Shown here: piece after piece, positions 10,181-20,860 of the stretch
How the letters are laid out: the number at the start of each line of letters is the position of its first letter
Position numbering within the stretch: position 1 is the stretch's first letter
NCBI GenBank assembly: GCA_030323885.1
Contig: CM059198.1
Span: 12,066,462 to 12,130,461, forward strand
Reading direction: 5' to 3'
Length of the DNA stretch: 64,000 bases
DNA from: Branchipolynoe longqiensis
Taxonomy: Eukaryota; Annelida; Polychaeta; Phyllodocida; Polynoidae
Position numbers and translations under genes: made by a program
The notes under the pieces: generated by a model
Seen by the model: only the letters and a program-made list of their open reading frames with translations
The model's database searches: none
Told to the model about the DNA's origin: nothing

Positions 10181-10690
10181 GTTTGCAAAGCCCCATGATA
10201 ACCCACAATGCACTGCGCATGCTCGATGTGATCTCGCTGCGCCCCGTGGGGTGAAGCAGCTCGGTGCATGATTATGTGAGATTCCGCGATTAGATTTAAT
10301 TATGAATGAGTGAAAGGGTTGGGTAACAATATTACGCGCCGCATAATAACGCCACCAGGGGCTCAGCCAGCAATTTAAAAGTTGCAAGCATAACATGGTT
10401 AGCACGTGCTTACAGGAAATACAAATATTGTAAACATTAAATAAAAAAGTGTATATTATAAAAGATTTAGTATGTGAACACATATGACACTGAGAGAAAT
10501 TGTTTGCATGTGCTCACAGTCAGGCAATATAGCTACGCCCATGGCCACATCAAACACGGACAGTGGTGCATGATAAGAAGCATGCTGGTGTTGAGTATTA
10601 CACAAAGCAAATAGCCTGTCCACAACCCGGCCCGGTGTGACGTCACGTCGCTCCGACGTCAGGTCGGCCAGGCGTCAAACTGAACTTACT
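10181..10690. other. Spacer, no gene
   Basis: No coding or RNA gene recognised. Contains a short CpG-rich patch near 10640-10680. Confidence 0.4.
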
Positions 10691-10860
10691 GGTTTGATTC
10701 AGTCAGGGATTGAACCACCACCTCAGCATTAGCTACGCTGGGCAGGGACAAGAATAACTGTCTAGGTTATTGGTTTGATTCGGCTCGGTGTCAAACCAAC
10801 GACCTGAGCATATGACTGGGTAGGAACCTGAATAAATGTCTAAGTTATTAGTTCGATTCG
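10691..10860 (+). repeat. About 80-bp tandem repeat, 2.2 copies
   Basis: GGTTTGATTC starts at 10691 and 10772, with a partial third at about 10850 (AGTTCGATTCGG). Each unit runs through a CCTCAGCAT/CCTGAGCAT block and ends GTCTA(G/A)GTTATT. Probably derived from a SINE body, since GTCAAACCAA also occurs in the SINEs of this window. Confidence 0.55.
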
Positions 10861-10873
10861 GCCGGACCTTCTA

Positions 10874-11144
10874 TAGCCGTGTTCACACGGACGATGTAAA
10901 TCGATTCGTAGAAAGCGACTTGTATAGTTCGCATCAGATTCGTCGTCTGAACGGACGTCTGAGGCGGATTAGGGCTGATTCGACTCACGTGATGTGGATC
11001 CTGTAGACCACCTAAGCGAGGTAGTCTACGTGAATCGATTCCTGTGATGCGGATAATTTTGCCCGTGTGGACGCAACCAATTCGCCTCACCTGATTCGAT
11101 TTGTGTGATGCGCCTCACATTTTGTCCGTGTGAACAAGGCTTAC
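10874..11144. mobile_element. MITE with AGCCNTGTTCACAC termini
   Basis: 271 bp. Left end TAGCCGTGTTCACACGGAC, right end (reverse complement) GTAAGCCTTGTTCACACGGAC. Flanked by GACCTTCTA at 10865-10873 and 11145-11153, a 9-bp direct repeat (8 bp would be the hAT norm). Interior carries repeated GATTCG/CGAATC motifs. A 573-bp relative lies inside the Harbinger element at 56456-57028. Confidence 0.7.
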
Positions 11145-11153
11145 GACCTTCTA

Positions 11154-11843
11154 GACCTGTTATGGCCCTCTATGGCCTACATATTTAATTGACCTCTGTC
11201 TGGTTTTCTTTAACCCTCCACAACCTTTCCTGATCGTGACTTCATTGTGACCTGTCACGGTACGTCTGCACGATGCTCCTGCTATCCAGAATAACCTGAT
11301 TGTAAATGTGCCATGACTCACTCTTCAAGTGAGCGGTGAACAATGTAATAACATGCTCACCGTTAGAGATATATTCGGAGAGAGAGAAAGGAATACATCA
11401 AAGTGGAAGGTGCATACAATAGTAATCAACCAAAAAGCCTTTAATTTAGATAATTATGACCATACCGGCCATTTCCTATAGTTGTTCACAGTTGATAGAT
11501 AATGATCATGATCAGATTATATTGCCCCTCGTTGTTGCTAGGGCGTAAAACCGCAATGGGCAACAGTAAAGCTGAATATAATCGAGTTAAGGAGACTTTT
11601 ATGTATAGCTATGGGACAGGACGGTTGACTGACTTGAGCGCCCTCCTCCCGTGCGGGAGGTCATGGTGTAAAATATTCCGACTTTTTAGGTCTGGTTCAT
11701 AAATAAATAATAGTTTAAATAAATTCTAAAATATCTCCTTTTCATCAAACTCATATGTGAAGCATTAAGAAAACTGTTTTAATCATATTTAAATCATCCA
11801 GTTATTTCTATAAAGTCATTATAATAATATTCAAATTATATAA
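11154..11843. other. Spacer, no gene
   Basis: AT-rich. The open stretch at 11502-11702 has no recognisable domain or splice context. Nothing else seen. Confidence 0.4.
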
Positions 11844-12306
11844 GTACCACTATAAAACCTATCTAATAATACATAATTCATTCTATCATGTTTCTAAATA
11901 CATGTGCATAATATTCAAACCAAGTTGTGAAACCATGGTAGATTATGTATATTAAGTGAAGTGATAATTAATATCAGATTGTTCTAAGGTTCTACATCAA
12001 ATATAACCACTGGAGATAAGAACTCTGGAAAATTATGACTGTATTGGTATATTTACATGTATTACTGAATTGAAGTACCACTATAAAACCTCTCTAATAA
12101 TACATAATTCATTCTATCATGTTGCTAAATACATGTGCATAATATTCAAACCAAGTTGTGAAACCATGGTAGATTATGTATATGAAGTGAAGTGATAATT
12201 AATATCAGATTGTTCTAAGGTTCTACATCAAATATAACCACTGGAGATAAGAACTCTGGAAAATTATGACTGTATTGGTATATTTACATGTATTACTGAA
12301 TTGAAG
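11844..12306 (+). repeat. 231-bp tandem duplication
   Basis: Two copies start at 11844 and 12075 (GTACCACTATAAAACCT). They differ at only a handful of positions, so the duplication is recent. AT-rich, non-coding. Confidence 0.9.
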
Positions 12307-12522
12307 TCTGTTGGTATTATATATTGTATGAAAGGAGGTAAATGCTGAAACTAAGGGCAGCATATACAATTGATGCAGACTGGTTTCTTCACCCAGACCA
12401 ATAGTCTGTGAAGAATGCCACAGAATGGGTATAATAATTAAGTCAAGAATTAAGTTCTGTGTGCCTGTTATGGTATGATTTACAGATGCCAGTATCTGAG
12501 GAAGTGTTAGCACACAGGTGAC

Positions 12523-12813
12523 GATGCGCGAAAAGGAAGAAGGGAAGGCGGGGGTGGAAATAAGGCGTTTTATTCTACGCCTCAACAGAGAACATACAGG
12601 GTAAAAATGGATAAGCTCCAGGGAGCGACAGTGAGAGAACTCATAAGGAGCAAAAGTAAGGTAAATAAGGCTCCGGGGAGGAGTGAAGACCTCAGAAGGA
12701 GGAACAATGTATATAGTAAGGAGAAGGTAGAAGCTAATGAGGAGCGGATAAAGGATAATGTTCGGATAGATTAAATGTCAGTAGAGTGAGGGGGTGCCGA
12801 GGAGCCCTCCACC
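12523..12813 (-). repeat. Split direct repeat B2
   Basis: 291 bp, same length as B1 at 13159-13449, starting GATGCGCGAAAAGGAAGAAG and ending at CCCTCCACC. Outer 3' terminus of the element. A 43-bp G-rich linker (12814-12856) separates it from A2. Confidence 0.9.
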
Positions 12814-12856
12814 GCTGGAAAGAAAGTGGGAGAGGGAGTGTTGGGTGGGTGGGCGG

Positions 12857-13158
12857 AGGAAAAGGCAGGGAGCAGGAAGGCGGCAGGAGGGTGAGTGCCT
12901 GAGGGAGGCCGGCGGGCGGCCTTATAAGGGAAGGGGGGGCGGCGACAGCAGCTGAGGTGTGAATGCTGGCGGCCCAGGGGAGGGCGAGAGGTGGCGAGCA
13001 GCGGGCGTCGGGTGAGGCGCGAGGGCTGCGCGACCCGGGGGGCGGGGGAGGTGGCGACGCACCGCGCCATCTGCCGAGGTGAGTAGGCAGCGCGACACGG
13101 GGCGGGGGGAGGGTCTCTTCCTCTCCTCGCATCAAACGTAATGCTTCACATTACGACC
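12857..13158 (-). repeat. Split direct repeat A2
   Basis: 302 bp, near-identical to A1 (15211-15517). Carries the same TTATAAGG box and ends with the palindrome CGTAATG-CTTCA-CATTACG exactly at the A2/B1 junction. Confidence 0.9.
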
Positions 13159-13449
13159 GATGCGCGAAAAGGAAGAAGGGAAGGCGGGGGTGGAAATAAG
13201 GCGTTTTATTCTACGCCTCAACAGAGAACATACAGGGTAAAAATGGATAAGCTCCAGGGAGCGACAGTGAGAGAACTCATAAGGAGCAAAAGTAAGGTAA
13301 ATAAGGCTCCGGGGAGGAGTGAAGACCTCAGAAGGAGGAACAATGTATATAGTAAGGAGAAGGTAGAAGCTCATGAGGAGCGGATAAAGGATAATGTTCG
13401 GATAGATTAAATGTCAGTAGAGTGAGGGGGTGCCGAGGAGCCCTCCACC
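13159..13449 (-). repeat. Split direct repeat B1
   Basis: 291-bp partner of B2, lying just downstream of the ORF stop on the minus strand. Confidence 0.9.
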
Positions 13450-13530
13450 AAAAAAGGCGGAGAGGGCTCGCGGCGCGCCCGAGGGGAGAGGCGGGGCAGC
13501 AGGGTGGGGCGGCAGGGGGGGGGCACTGCG

Positions 13531-15018
13531 TCAGGGGCCAGGTTCCCTCTGGGGGCGGCGAGTGTCCGTGGCCTGCGTCGACAGGGAGCGGGCGGCCAAA
13601 AAGGAGGAGGCCCGCTCCTTGGCGACATCCGGTGAGGAGGTCCGACGAGGGTGGAGCAGGGGGGCAGCGAAGTCCTCAGGGCTGGGCGGGGTGGCGGTTG
13701 GGGGTGGGTCAGGTGGGTCGCTGAAGGCGGTGTCGTGGGGGTCGGCAGCTGTGAAATCTGCAGAGGGCTCCTCGTGGGACTGGGCTGGGCTGTGTGCTGA
13801 GGCGTGAGGCCCGAGGTGGTGATCCCCGGCTGAGACTGGGCGGCGCTGCGATCGGTGGTCGCTGGGAGGTTGTCGGTGGGAGTTGCGGGGCTGTCGGCAG
13901 TGGTGAGGGTGAGGCGCCGGAGGGGGCCCCCCGGGCCGGCCGGGGGGAGGCCGGCGGATCAAAAATCCGCCGAGGTGGAGGGGGGGGGTCTGGCGCTCAC
14001 GGGTTTGTTTTGTGATGCAGTCGGCCTCGCTGTGCATGGTTAGGACGCGCCTCACATTGGCGCAGTATGCACAGACGTGACGGCGCCTGTCCCCCGCCTC
14101 ACCGTGGGCCTCCCCGACGTGGGCCCGATCGCACGAGGCGGGGGCGCGGTTCCAGGCCGGGCAGGGGGCCCCGTGGGTGTCCCTGTTGTAGGTGGCGCGG
14201 GCGTCGGCTTGGACTCGGGGGAAGTGCGCGCCTCGGTGGAGAGGGTCGAGTAGGCGGGCGGGGGCGGCGGTGGCTTGGTCGTCGGGCATGGCGAGGCAGT
14301 CTAGTCTCATGAGGTTGAGCGCTACCGGGTCGTGCCAGCCCTGGGGGAGGGTTCCGTCCGCGATCGCGGTAAACACGGTCTCGGAGTACCGGCGGACGGT
14401 CGCCCAGGGGTAAATGAGGTTATTCCGGCAGACTGCTAGGTGGTGGTGGTGGAGTCCCTGGGCGGAGTGGGCGGGGAAGTTGGGATGGTCGATGAGGGTG
14501 AGGAGGGCGAGGGTATACTCGTCCTTCGTCGCCTCCCCCCTCTTCACCGGCTTCCTCTCGGCCCCTCGTTTCACCAGGTCGGAGGGGAAGATGTAATTGG
14601 CCGGGATCCCTTGGCGCCTGACGGAGTGTCGCGCCTCGGCGGATGCCAATATGTCCCGGACGGCGTCGGCCGCGGAGGCGGGGCTGTGCCGGATGGCCTC
14701 CTCCTGGTAGGCCGGCGACGTGGCTGGCGGTGCTTGACTGGAGAGGTGACGGTACCTCTCGTACTCCAGGTGCGCGGCCCCGGGGAGGGACGCCTGAGGC
14801 GGCGGCGGGGGCCGGGCTGTGGTGGCGGTACACGCCCGAGGCGTCGGGGCGGCCTGGCGCCTCGGGGCAGGTGAGGGGATCACCGGTGCGGGGCGGGGTT
14901 CCCCGGTCTCCAGGGAGTCGATCCGGGGGTGGAGGTCGGCCGTCGCCTGGCGCGCCTCGGCAGTGGACTGCTGATGGTCGAGCTGGATGCGCTGGAGTGC
15001 CTCCAACACTGTCGACAT
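13531..15018 (-). CDS. Gag-like protein of Ngaro/DIRS-type element
   Basis: The open frame extends from inside A1 (15519) to TGA at 13531. I favour ATG 15018 (SEMSTVLEALQRI) because the only TATA-like box on this strand (CCTTATAAGG, near 15275) lies upstream of it; this gives 495 residues. Residues 1-40 look helical/coiled. A conserved-looking core (IPANYIFPSDLV, TLALLTLIDHPNFP, YPWATVRRYSETVF, LPQGWHDPVALNLMRLDCL) is like gag proteins found with DIRS/Ngaro elements. It is followed by a Cys/His cluster (CPAWNRAPASC...HVCAYC...HSEADC) that probably binds zinc and nucleic acid. The C-terminal ~130 residues are Pro/Ser/His-rich and disordered. The very high GC content gives long shadow frames on both strands. 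The family call is from memory of motif style, not a search. Confidence 0.65.
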   Translation of the reverse strand: MSTVLEALQRIQLDHQQSTAEARQATADLHPRIDSLETGEPRPAPVIPSPAPRRQAAPTPRACTATTARPPPPPQASLPGAAHLEYERYRHLSSQAPPATSPAYQEEAIRHSPASAADAVRDILASAEARHSVRRQGIPANYIFPSDLVKRGAERKPVKRGEATKDEYTLALLTLIDHPNFPAHSAQGLHHHHLAVCRNNLIYPWATVRRYSETVFTAIADGTLPQGWHDPVALNLMRLDCLAMPDDQATAAPARLLDPLHRGAHFPRVQADARATYNRDTHGAPCPAWNRAPASCDRAHVGEAHGEAGDRRRHVCAYCANVRRVLTMHSEADCITKQTRERQTPPLHLGGFLIRRPPPGRPGGPPPAPHPHHCRQPRNSHRQPPSDHRSQRRPVSAGDHHLGPHASAHSPAQSHEEPSADFTAADPHDTAFSDPPDPPPTATPPSPEDFAAPLLHPRRTSSPDVAKERASSFLAARSLSTQATDTRRPQREPGP

Positions 15019-15210
15019 CTCGGAGCCCGAGGTGCGGCCCAAGGGCGCCGCAGGGACACCGGGGCGGGGGCCGGGGACTCGTGCCGGCCGGGTGCTGGAG
15101 AGGGCCCCGGGGTGCGGGGGGCGGCCCGGGATCCCTTCCGTCCACGTCCTTTTCCTTGAGGCATGCTGAGGCTGAGCTGGGGCAGAGGTCCGAGGTGGAG
15201 GAGCCAAGGC

Positions 15211-15517
15211 AGGAAAAGGCAGGGAGCAGGAAGGCGGCAGGAGGGTGAGTGCCTGAGGGAGGCCGGCGGGCGGCCTTATAAGGGAAGGGGGGGGGGGCGG
15301 TGACAGCAGCTGAGGTGTGAATGCTGGCGGCCCGGGGGGAGGGCGAGAGGTGGCGAGCAGCGGGCGTCGGGTGAGGCGCGAGGGCTGCGCGACCCGGGGG
15401 GCGGGGGAGGTGGCGACGCGCCGCGCCATCTGCCGAGGTGAGTAGGCAGCGCGACACGGGGCGGGGGGAGGGTCTCTTCCTCTCCTCGCATCAAACGTAA
15501 TGCTTCGCATTATGACC
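15211..15517 (-). repeat. Split direct repeat A1 with promoter-like TATA box
   Basis: 307 bp, partner of A2. On the minus strand it forms the 5' terminus. It contains CCTTATAAGG (near 15273-15282) and ends outside with CGTAATGCTTCGCATTATG, a slightly decayed version of the junction palindrome. Confidence 0.85.
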
Positions 15518-15533
15518 AATGCATGGGGGCTGT

Positions 15534-15634
15534 GGCTGTGTGTGTGTGTGTGTGAGTGTTTGCAGGACCTGCCAAAGCCAGGTGTCAGGCTGGAGGTGGG
15601 AGGTGGAGTGTGTGTGTGTGTGTGTGTGTGGTGA
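15534..15634 (+). repeat. (TG)n microsatellite
   Basis: Two short pure TG/GT runs separated by about 55 bp. Confidence 0.9.
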
Positions 15635-16920
15635 GCCCTCCCTGCCCGACCTGGTGGCAGTTTGCTGAACTAAAGATGATAAAATATGCAATTCTCAAAG
15701 TAAGGCATGTAGAAACTCCTACTATTTTGGAGTTGTCCAAATCTAAGGGACTGGTGACCACGGGTGTTATGTAAATATAAACGGTTGATATTCCCATAGA
15801 AGTGTAATTGGTGAACTTGATGGAAAAATATGTATCTGACTTGGGGTGGGTCGGTTGTCCCCCCCACCCCTTACCTAGATGGGGGGAGGGGGCTGGTGGG
15901 AGTGGTGGGGGTCCACCCACTCCCACCCTGCCTGGAGGAGTTCAACCAATGAAATGCCATGTTACTGTCTCTGACTGAGGAGACTCCCAGCAACTGTGTA
16001 CCTGTATTTTGAATGTTTTCCATCTGAATAAAAGAGCTGGGCAGGGGGTGTGGCAGGCAGATGACCTGGAGACAGCACAGCAGGAGGAGCCAGCCACCCC
16101 TCCCTACTAGACTTTACCACACTTAATTTCTGTTGGGTTGATATTCCTTGGAACAGATATAGTAAGCAGATATAGTAAGCAGATATAGTAAGCAGATACA
16201 GTAAGCGGATCATCGCTTGAGTAATATCATACATTAGTGCTTTCCAGCCTCCACACACCGAAGTTAGGGTTCTATTTCCTATAAAGATTCTAGTGTGTAA
16301 AATACCGCTAGTTAACAATGGGTTCGATCTCCGGCCGAGTCAAAGCAATGATTTAAAAATAACCATTGATGTATTCCAAGCGCCTCTTATGAAGAAATCA
16401 GAAAGTAATCGCAGTTAAAGCTACATAATCCGACGAAAGCATAAAGTTAAATAGTCAAATAAAATCACAGAATCGAATCTAGATTTCATCCTATATATCC
16501 AACTTAGATTAAGTTAGAATCATTTACTGAATCACAGAAGGAAATACTAATTCACTTTATTAGAATCTGTCTCTGCTGAAATCTATGATATCAAGCATTT
16601 CAAAATTTATTTGACATATTTTCACTTCAAATATTGCCAGAGTTAAATGTTTAAATATTCTATGTTTGATGAGATCATAGAATCGATTTAATTATATCAT
16701 AACATGCATTTGAGGATATCATCAAATGATCTCCCTAAATGGTACACCATTTAAACACATGTAAGCATCATATCTTTAAATTGATTTAATGATAAGATGA
16801 AATAGACTGTATTTGAACATACTTTGAAATGGATTTGATCATATGATAAACTCGATTTAAACATATCATTAAATACTTCTGGAACTAACAAAAACTGATG
16901 CTCCCTATTACTGGAAGTAT
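15635..16920. other. Spacer with 13-bp tandem repeat, no gene
   Basis: About 16155-16208 holds 4-5 copies of a 13-bp unit, GATATAGTAAGCA. From about 16330 the sequence is AT-rich with recurrent CATTTAAA/GATTTAAA and ATCAT motifs. No gene recognised. Confidence 0.5.
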
Positions 16921-17630
16921 TTGAATAAATAAGGAGAGGGAGGGGTGAGGTAGGGAGACAGGGAGAGGGAGAGAAGGAGAGAGGGAAAGAGGGAGATATG
17001 GGAAAGAGGGGAATACAGGAGATATGGCAGAGATGGTGATACGGGAGAGAGGTACATATGGCAGAGAGGGAGAGGCAGAGTGGGGGACGGTGGAGAGGGG
17101 ACGGGGACGAGGGAGGGGGACAAGGATGGGGAGTGGGGAGGGGGCGTGGAGGGGGACAGGGAGGGGGGAGAGCGAGAAGGGGGACAGGGGAAAGGGATGG
17201 GGAGATGAAGGGGAAGGGAGGGGGAGAGGGAGATACGGGAGAGTGGTGGAGAGGGGGGAGAGGAGGGGGGAGATGGGATGGGGGCCAAGGAGGGGGATAG
17301 GGGAGGGACGGGAGAGAATGGGAGGGGAGAGGGGGGATTGGAAGGGGTCGGGAGTGGGAGGGGGATGGGAGAGGTCGGGGGACGGGATGGGAGAGGTCGG
17401 GGGGATGGTAGGCGGAGAGGGAGATGGTGGGGGGAGAGGGAGAGGTGACGGTAGGGGGGAGAGGGGGCCGGAGGGGGGAGGGAGAGGGGGACGGGAGGAG
17501 GAAAGGGGGAAGGGAGAGGGACATGGGAGCGGGAGGAGGAGAGGGAGAGGGGGGCGGGAGAAGGAGAGGGGGACTGGGGGGAGAGAGGGAGAGGGGGCGG
17601 GATAGGGAGAAGGGAAGGCGTCCAGGGAGC
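16921..17630 (+). repeat. 700-bp polypurine (GGGGA-rich) tract
   Basis: Almost uninterrupted A/G on the plus strand with very few pyrimidines, mainly GGGGAGA, GGGAGGG and GAGAGG blocks. Open frames on either strand (Gly/Arg/Glu-rich or Pro/Ser-rich) are artefacts of base composition. Such mirror-like purine tracts can form triplex (H-DNA) or G-quadruplex structures. Confidence 0.9.
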
Positions 17631-17650
17631 ATTCGTTATCTAAGAGTCAA

Positions 17651-17823
17651 CTAAGTCCTATTTAAACAGATCATCAACTCGATTTGAACAGATCATCAAA
17701 TCGATTTGAAGAGATCATCAAATCGATTTGAACAGATCAAGTCGATTTGAACAGATCATCAGATCGATTTGAACAGATCATCAAATCGATTTGAACAGAT
17801 CATCAAATCGATTTGATGATCTG
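17651..17823 (+). repeat. 22-bp ATCGAT-centred tandem repeat ending in a palindrome
   Basis: About seven units of GATCATCAAATCGATTTGAA plus CA. The array ends in a perfect 28-bp palindrome at 17796-17823 (CAGATCATCAAATC joined to its reverse complement). Confidence 0.85.
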
Positions 17824-18170
17824 TCTAAATAGATTTAAACATGTCTAAATGTACTATATTTAATCATATCATGAAATTGATTTAATGATATGATAAAATA
17901 CATTTAATCATGTGTTCAAATGGATTTGATCATATGATTAAATAGAATAAAAAGTACCCCGATTTAAACATTTCATGAGATGATCAAATCGAATTAATGA
18001 TATCATTAAATATTTAATGATGTGTCTAAAACGAATTAATGAGATCATTAAATATTTAATATCATTTGAAATATTTGATGACATCATTAATTCGAATCAG
18101 ACATATCATTAAATATTTAATGACATGTCAAAATATTGAATAAAACAAGAGATGGCGTTCCATAATATGG

Positions 18171-18203
<33 letters not shown>

Positions 18204-18519
18204 AATGAAGAATCAAATCTAGGTGTGAGTTTTGGTTTAGAAAAGTTTATGCTTCATCGGACTATGCACCTTTAAGATCATGACCCATGGGCACAGTGCA
18301 CCTTATGGTGTTTGTTTTTTGTAGCCTGTGTATGAGAGTGTCTGTGTGTGTGGGTGGGTGCTAATTGAGTCCATGGGTGAACTGGAACGCCATACATTGT
18401 GTGTGTGGTTAATGCGTTACGGCTGCTACACACGTACAGTTGGACGGTGGTTGTTGGCAACCCATCGTGCGGTGTATACTCTATCCCGACCACACCACTG
18501 TGCTACGTAATGCCCACAC
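17824..18519. other. AT-rich spacer
   Basis: 17830-18150 has degenerate ATTTAATGATNTG/CATTAAATAT motifs related to the preceding repeat; a (TA)n run is at 18176-18201. The sequence GGACTATGCACCTTTAAG near 18258 is a decayed end of the TTAA MITE family. No gene recognised. Confidence 0.5.
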
Positions 18520-18712
18520 CGCACGCGCTGGCCAAATCGGTAACAGCGCAGGCTTCCCGTGCGGAAGGTCGGGAGTTCCAATCCCAACCGAATGAAGCCA
18601 ATGACTTATAAAATTGATACTCGCCACGACCGAGCCTGGTGTTCAGCATTACTTCGATAGGGCAAGGAGCAATGGCATGAAGAAGTCAACTAATAAACAA
18701 AACAAAACAAAA
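18520..18712 (+). mobile_element. tRNA-derived SINE
   Basis: Head with GCTGGCCAAATCGGTAACAG and the B-box-like GGGAGTTCCAATCCC, then the shared SINE body (ATTGATACTCG, GCATTACT, GGGCAAGGAGCAATGG) and an AAC/AAAAC-rich tail. Related to 33255-33448. Confidence 0.7.
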
Positions 18713-18789
18713 ATAACCAAGCAAAGTGCTCCCCTCTCCATAGATTTGCCATGTGCCAGTTGAATACACAACAGCATATAGGGTGAGGG

Positions 18790-19262
18790 GATTTGCAAAC
18801 TCAATGCAAACTCAATGGCTATGAGCAATTCTCATAGAGAAAAGGTGAACTATCTCTAAAACCACACCACTTAGAAACAAATTTATTGGAACACATATAG
18901 AAAAGATATTCAACTAACAGATTATATTAAATTTATAAGGTTAGGGTTCTGCATTTCTATTGATTTTGAGTAAAATTGACATTTTGAACTGCACATATCG
19001 GCAAACTCAATGCTTGTCAATGGTCGTGAGCAATCTTCATACAGTAAAAGTGAAATATCTCTCACACTACACCACTTAGAAACAAACCGCTTGGCACACA
19101 CACAGAAAAAATATTCAACGAAAGATTATATTAAATCTATATGGTTAGGTTTCTGCATTTCTATTAATTTTGAATCAAATCTATGTGTTGCACTGCGCAT
19201 GTCAGCAAACTCAATAGCAGTGTGCATTCGTTCTGCAGCCAAGCTGCGCACGCATACACAAT
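18790..19262 (+). repeat. Two tandem copies of a ~205-bp dispersed repeat
   Basis: Copies at about 18795-18995 and 18996-19262 each contain CAAACTCAATG, CTATCTCT/AATATCTCT, ACCACTTAGAAACAAA and GGTTAGG(G)TTTCTGCATTTCTATT. The same order occurs in the arms of the foldback at 28218-28730. Confidence 0.65.
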
Positions 19263-20330
19263 GTTTATAAACATTGAAAGGGGTCTATAGCGGACAAAGT
19301 ATGCTTAGAGAACAAAAGTGTGTATGTGTAAGTGGGAATAATCTCTCATGTCAGTCCCCTAATGGGCCATTTATGCCATGATTGGCCAGCTAAAAGTGAG
19401 GTTATATATGTTGTTCTATGTTACATTGACAACCCCCACTCCCCCTAATTGACCCCAGCAGCTACATAAATAAATAGATACTCATCACTTGAAATTCACC
19501 AAGATATTTAGATAACATATTATCATATGATCAGTGTATCGGGATTATCACATATTGCTTGTAAGCTGTAGCTGGGTTTGTGGTTTGGAATCTATGGCTT
19601 TTATTAATTCATTTATTCACAATGTTTTGGAATCATTGGGCAGACTCATACATTAACAACAACACAATAAGCTGAAATTAAATGCATTTGATAGGTCTTT
19701 TTCCTAGTTTGAACATTAGAGCCTGCACAACTAAAATCGAACAATTTAATTGAAGTATTGTTCTATTAGTTTAATAGCAAAACATCACCCATCTGCTTTG
19801 TTTTGCCAAACAGGGCCATTCAGAATAGAAGTAACGTAATCTTGATTGCAGTGGGCAACGTGTCTATAAAACGATGCATTCTTTTCTTTCCAGGCATTAG
19901 AATAATGACCCCAGTTGTAAACACTTGTAAGCTGATACAAGTGGACGACATTATTGAAGTCACCTGACTGTTCACGTGATCTAGAGTAGGTCAATGTGAA
20001 GCCACCAGGTGTATATCAAGGCGTCCCGACGCCACGCGCGTGACGTCAAACATCCATCTCATGTGACGTCACAACGGCGTCATGACGCGCCCTGTGCAGA
20101 AGCCGACCATGGACTACTCCCTACACTACCAGGTCTGTACCACGTGACCCGCTTACATTCATGCATGCAAATGGTCCTATAATAATTGGTGCGAGTGAGT
20201 GGTCCACTCATCTAAAAAATCTCCCCCTTTTCGGTAAAAGATGGTTTATTCAGTGAATAAACTTACTTTGTGAGTGCCAGGCCACTGGTTTCCCGTCATA
20301 TTTTACATTCATTCAGTTATATGTACAGTT
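19263..20330. other. Spacer, no gene
   Basis: No coding region supported. A short inverted-repeat-rich patch with several GACGTC/GACGCC motifs occurs near 20025-20100. Confidence 0.4.
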
Positions 20331-20860
20331 AAACCTCTCTAAATCGACCGACCTGGGGCCGACTTTAAGTGGTCCATTTAGGGAGGTGGTCGCTCTAGGG
20401 AGTTAGCATATGGTTACAATGGCATTGTTGGGACCCGAATAAAGCGATCGATATAGGGAAGTGATCGATCTGTGGAGGTGGAGCTGGACTGCTGGATAAT
20501 GGAAAAATAACCTTTTCATTTTGCAATCTAATATGCTAAGTATAATATATTGTTCAAATACTTATCTCATAACCAATTCTCACTACTTTTAGGGGAATAA
20601 TTTATGAAGTCATGCAAATTAATATACTTTACAAGTCAAATCATGAGCTTTCTGTGGCTGCCACCTTGTAGTTTTTTGCATTCGTTCTCAATTTCTCAAC
20701 TTCACGCCAAAATAGTTAAACACTGCACAATGGAACCTCCACATTCACTTAATTCCTCATGAAGCAGGTTTTCCTTGGATTTAAGCAAGGTTGTCATTCA
20801 CCCTTACTCTGAATAGTGCGAATCTTTTACCTAGAGGGGTACTAGCCTATCGGGGTCCTG
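20331..20860. repeat. Two dispersed repeats
   Basis: 20331-20480 (TTAAACCTCTCTAAATCGAC) resembles 26170-26370 (GTGAAACCGAGTTAAAAGGC) and looks like a MITE-type family. 20560-20850, with CATGAGCTTTCTGTGGCTGC and GTTGTCATTCACCC, has relatives at about 26580-26800 and 48262-48545. Confidence 0.5.

Larger units (their letters stand above)
12523..15517 (-). mobile_element. Ngaro/PAT-type element with split direct repeats, gag only
   Basis: Minus strand, read from 15517 down: A1 (15211-15517), internal gag-like ORF, B1 (13159-13449), A2 (12857-13158), B2 (12523-12813). The order A1-internal-B1-A2-B2 is the split-direct-repeat layout known for PAT and Ngaro tyrosine-recombinase retrotransposons, whose circular DNA is integrated by a recombinase. 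No RT, RNase H or recombinase is present between the repeats, so this copy must borrow enzymes in trans. The B copies are both exactly 291 bp and nearly identical. No target duplication is visible, as expected for recombinase-mediated insertion. Confidence 0.8.

Noticed and set aside
14420..15457. Second and third Pro/Arg-rich frames over the gag-like ORF
   Set aside because: High GC removes stops in several frames; only one frame carries the Cys/His cluster and the conserved-looking core.
16751..17654. Pro/Ser-rich 293-codon frame and Gly/Arg-rich frames
   Set aside because: They lie on the polypurine tract, whose strand bias removes stops by composition.
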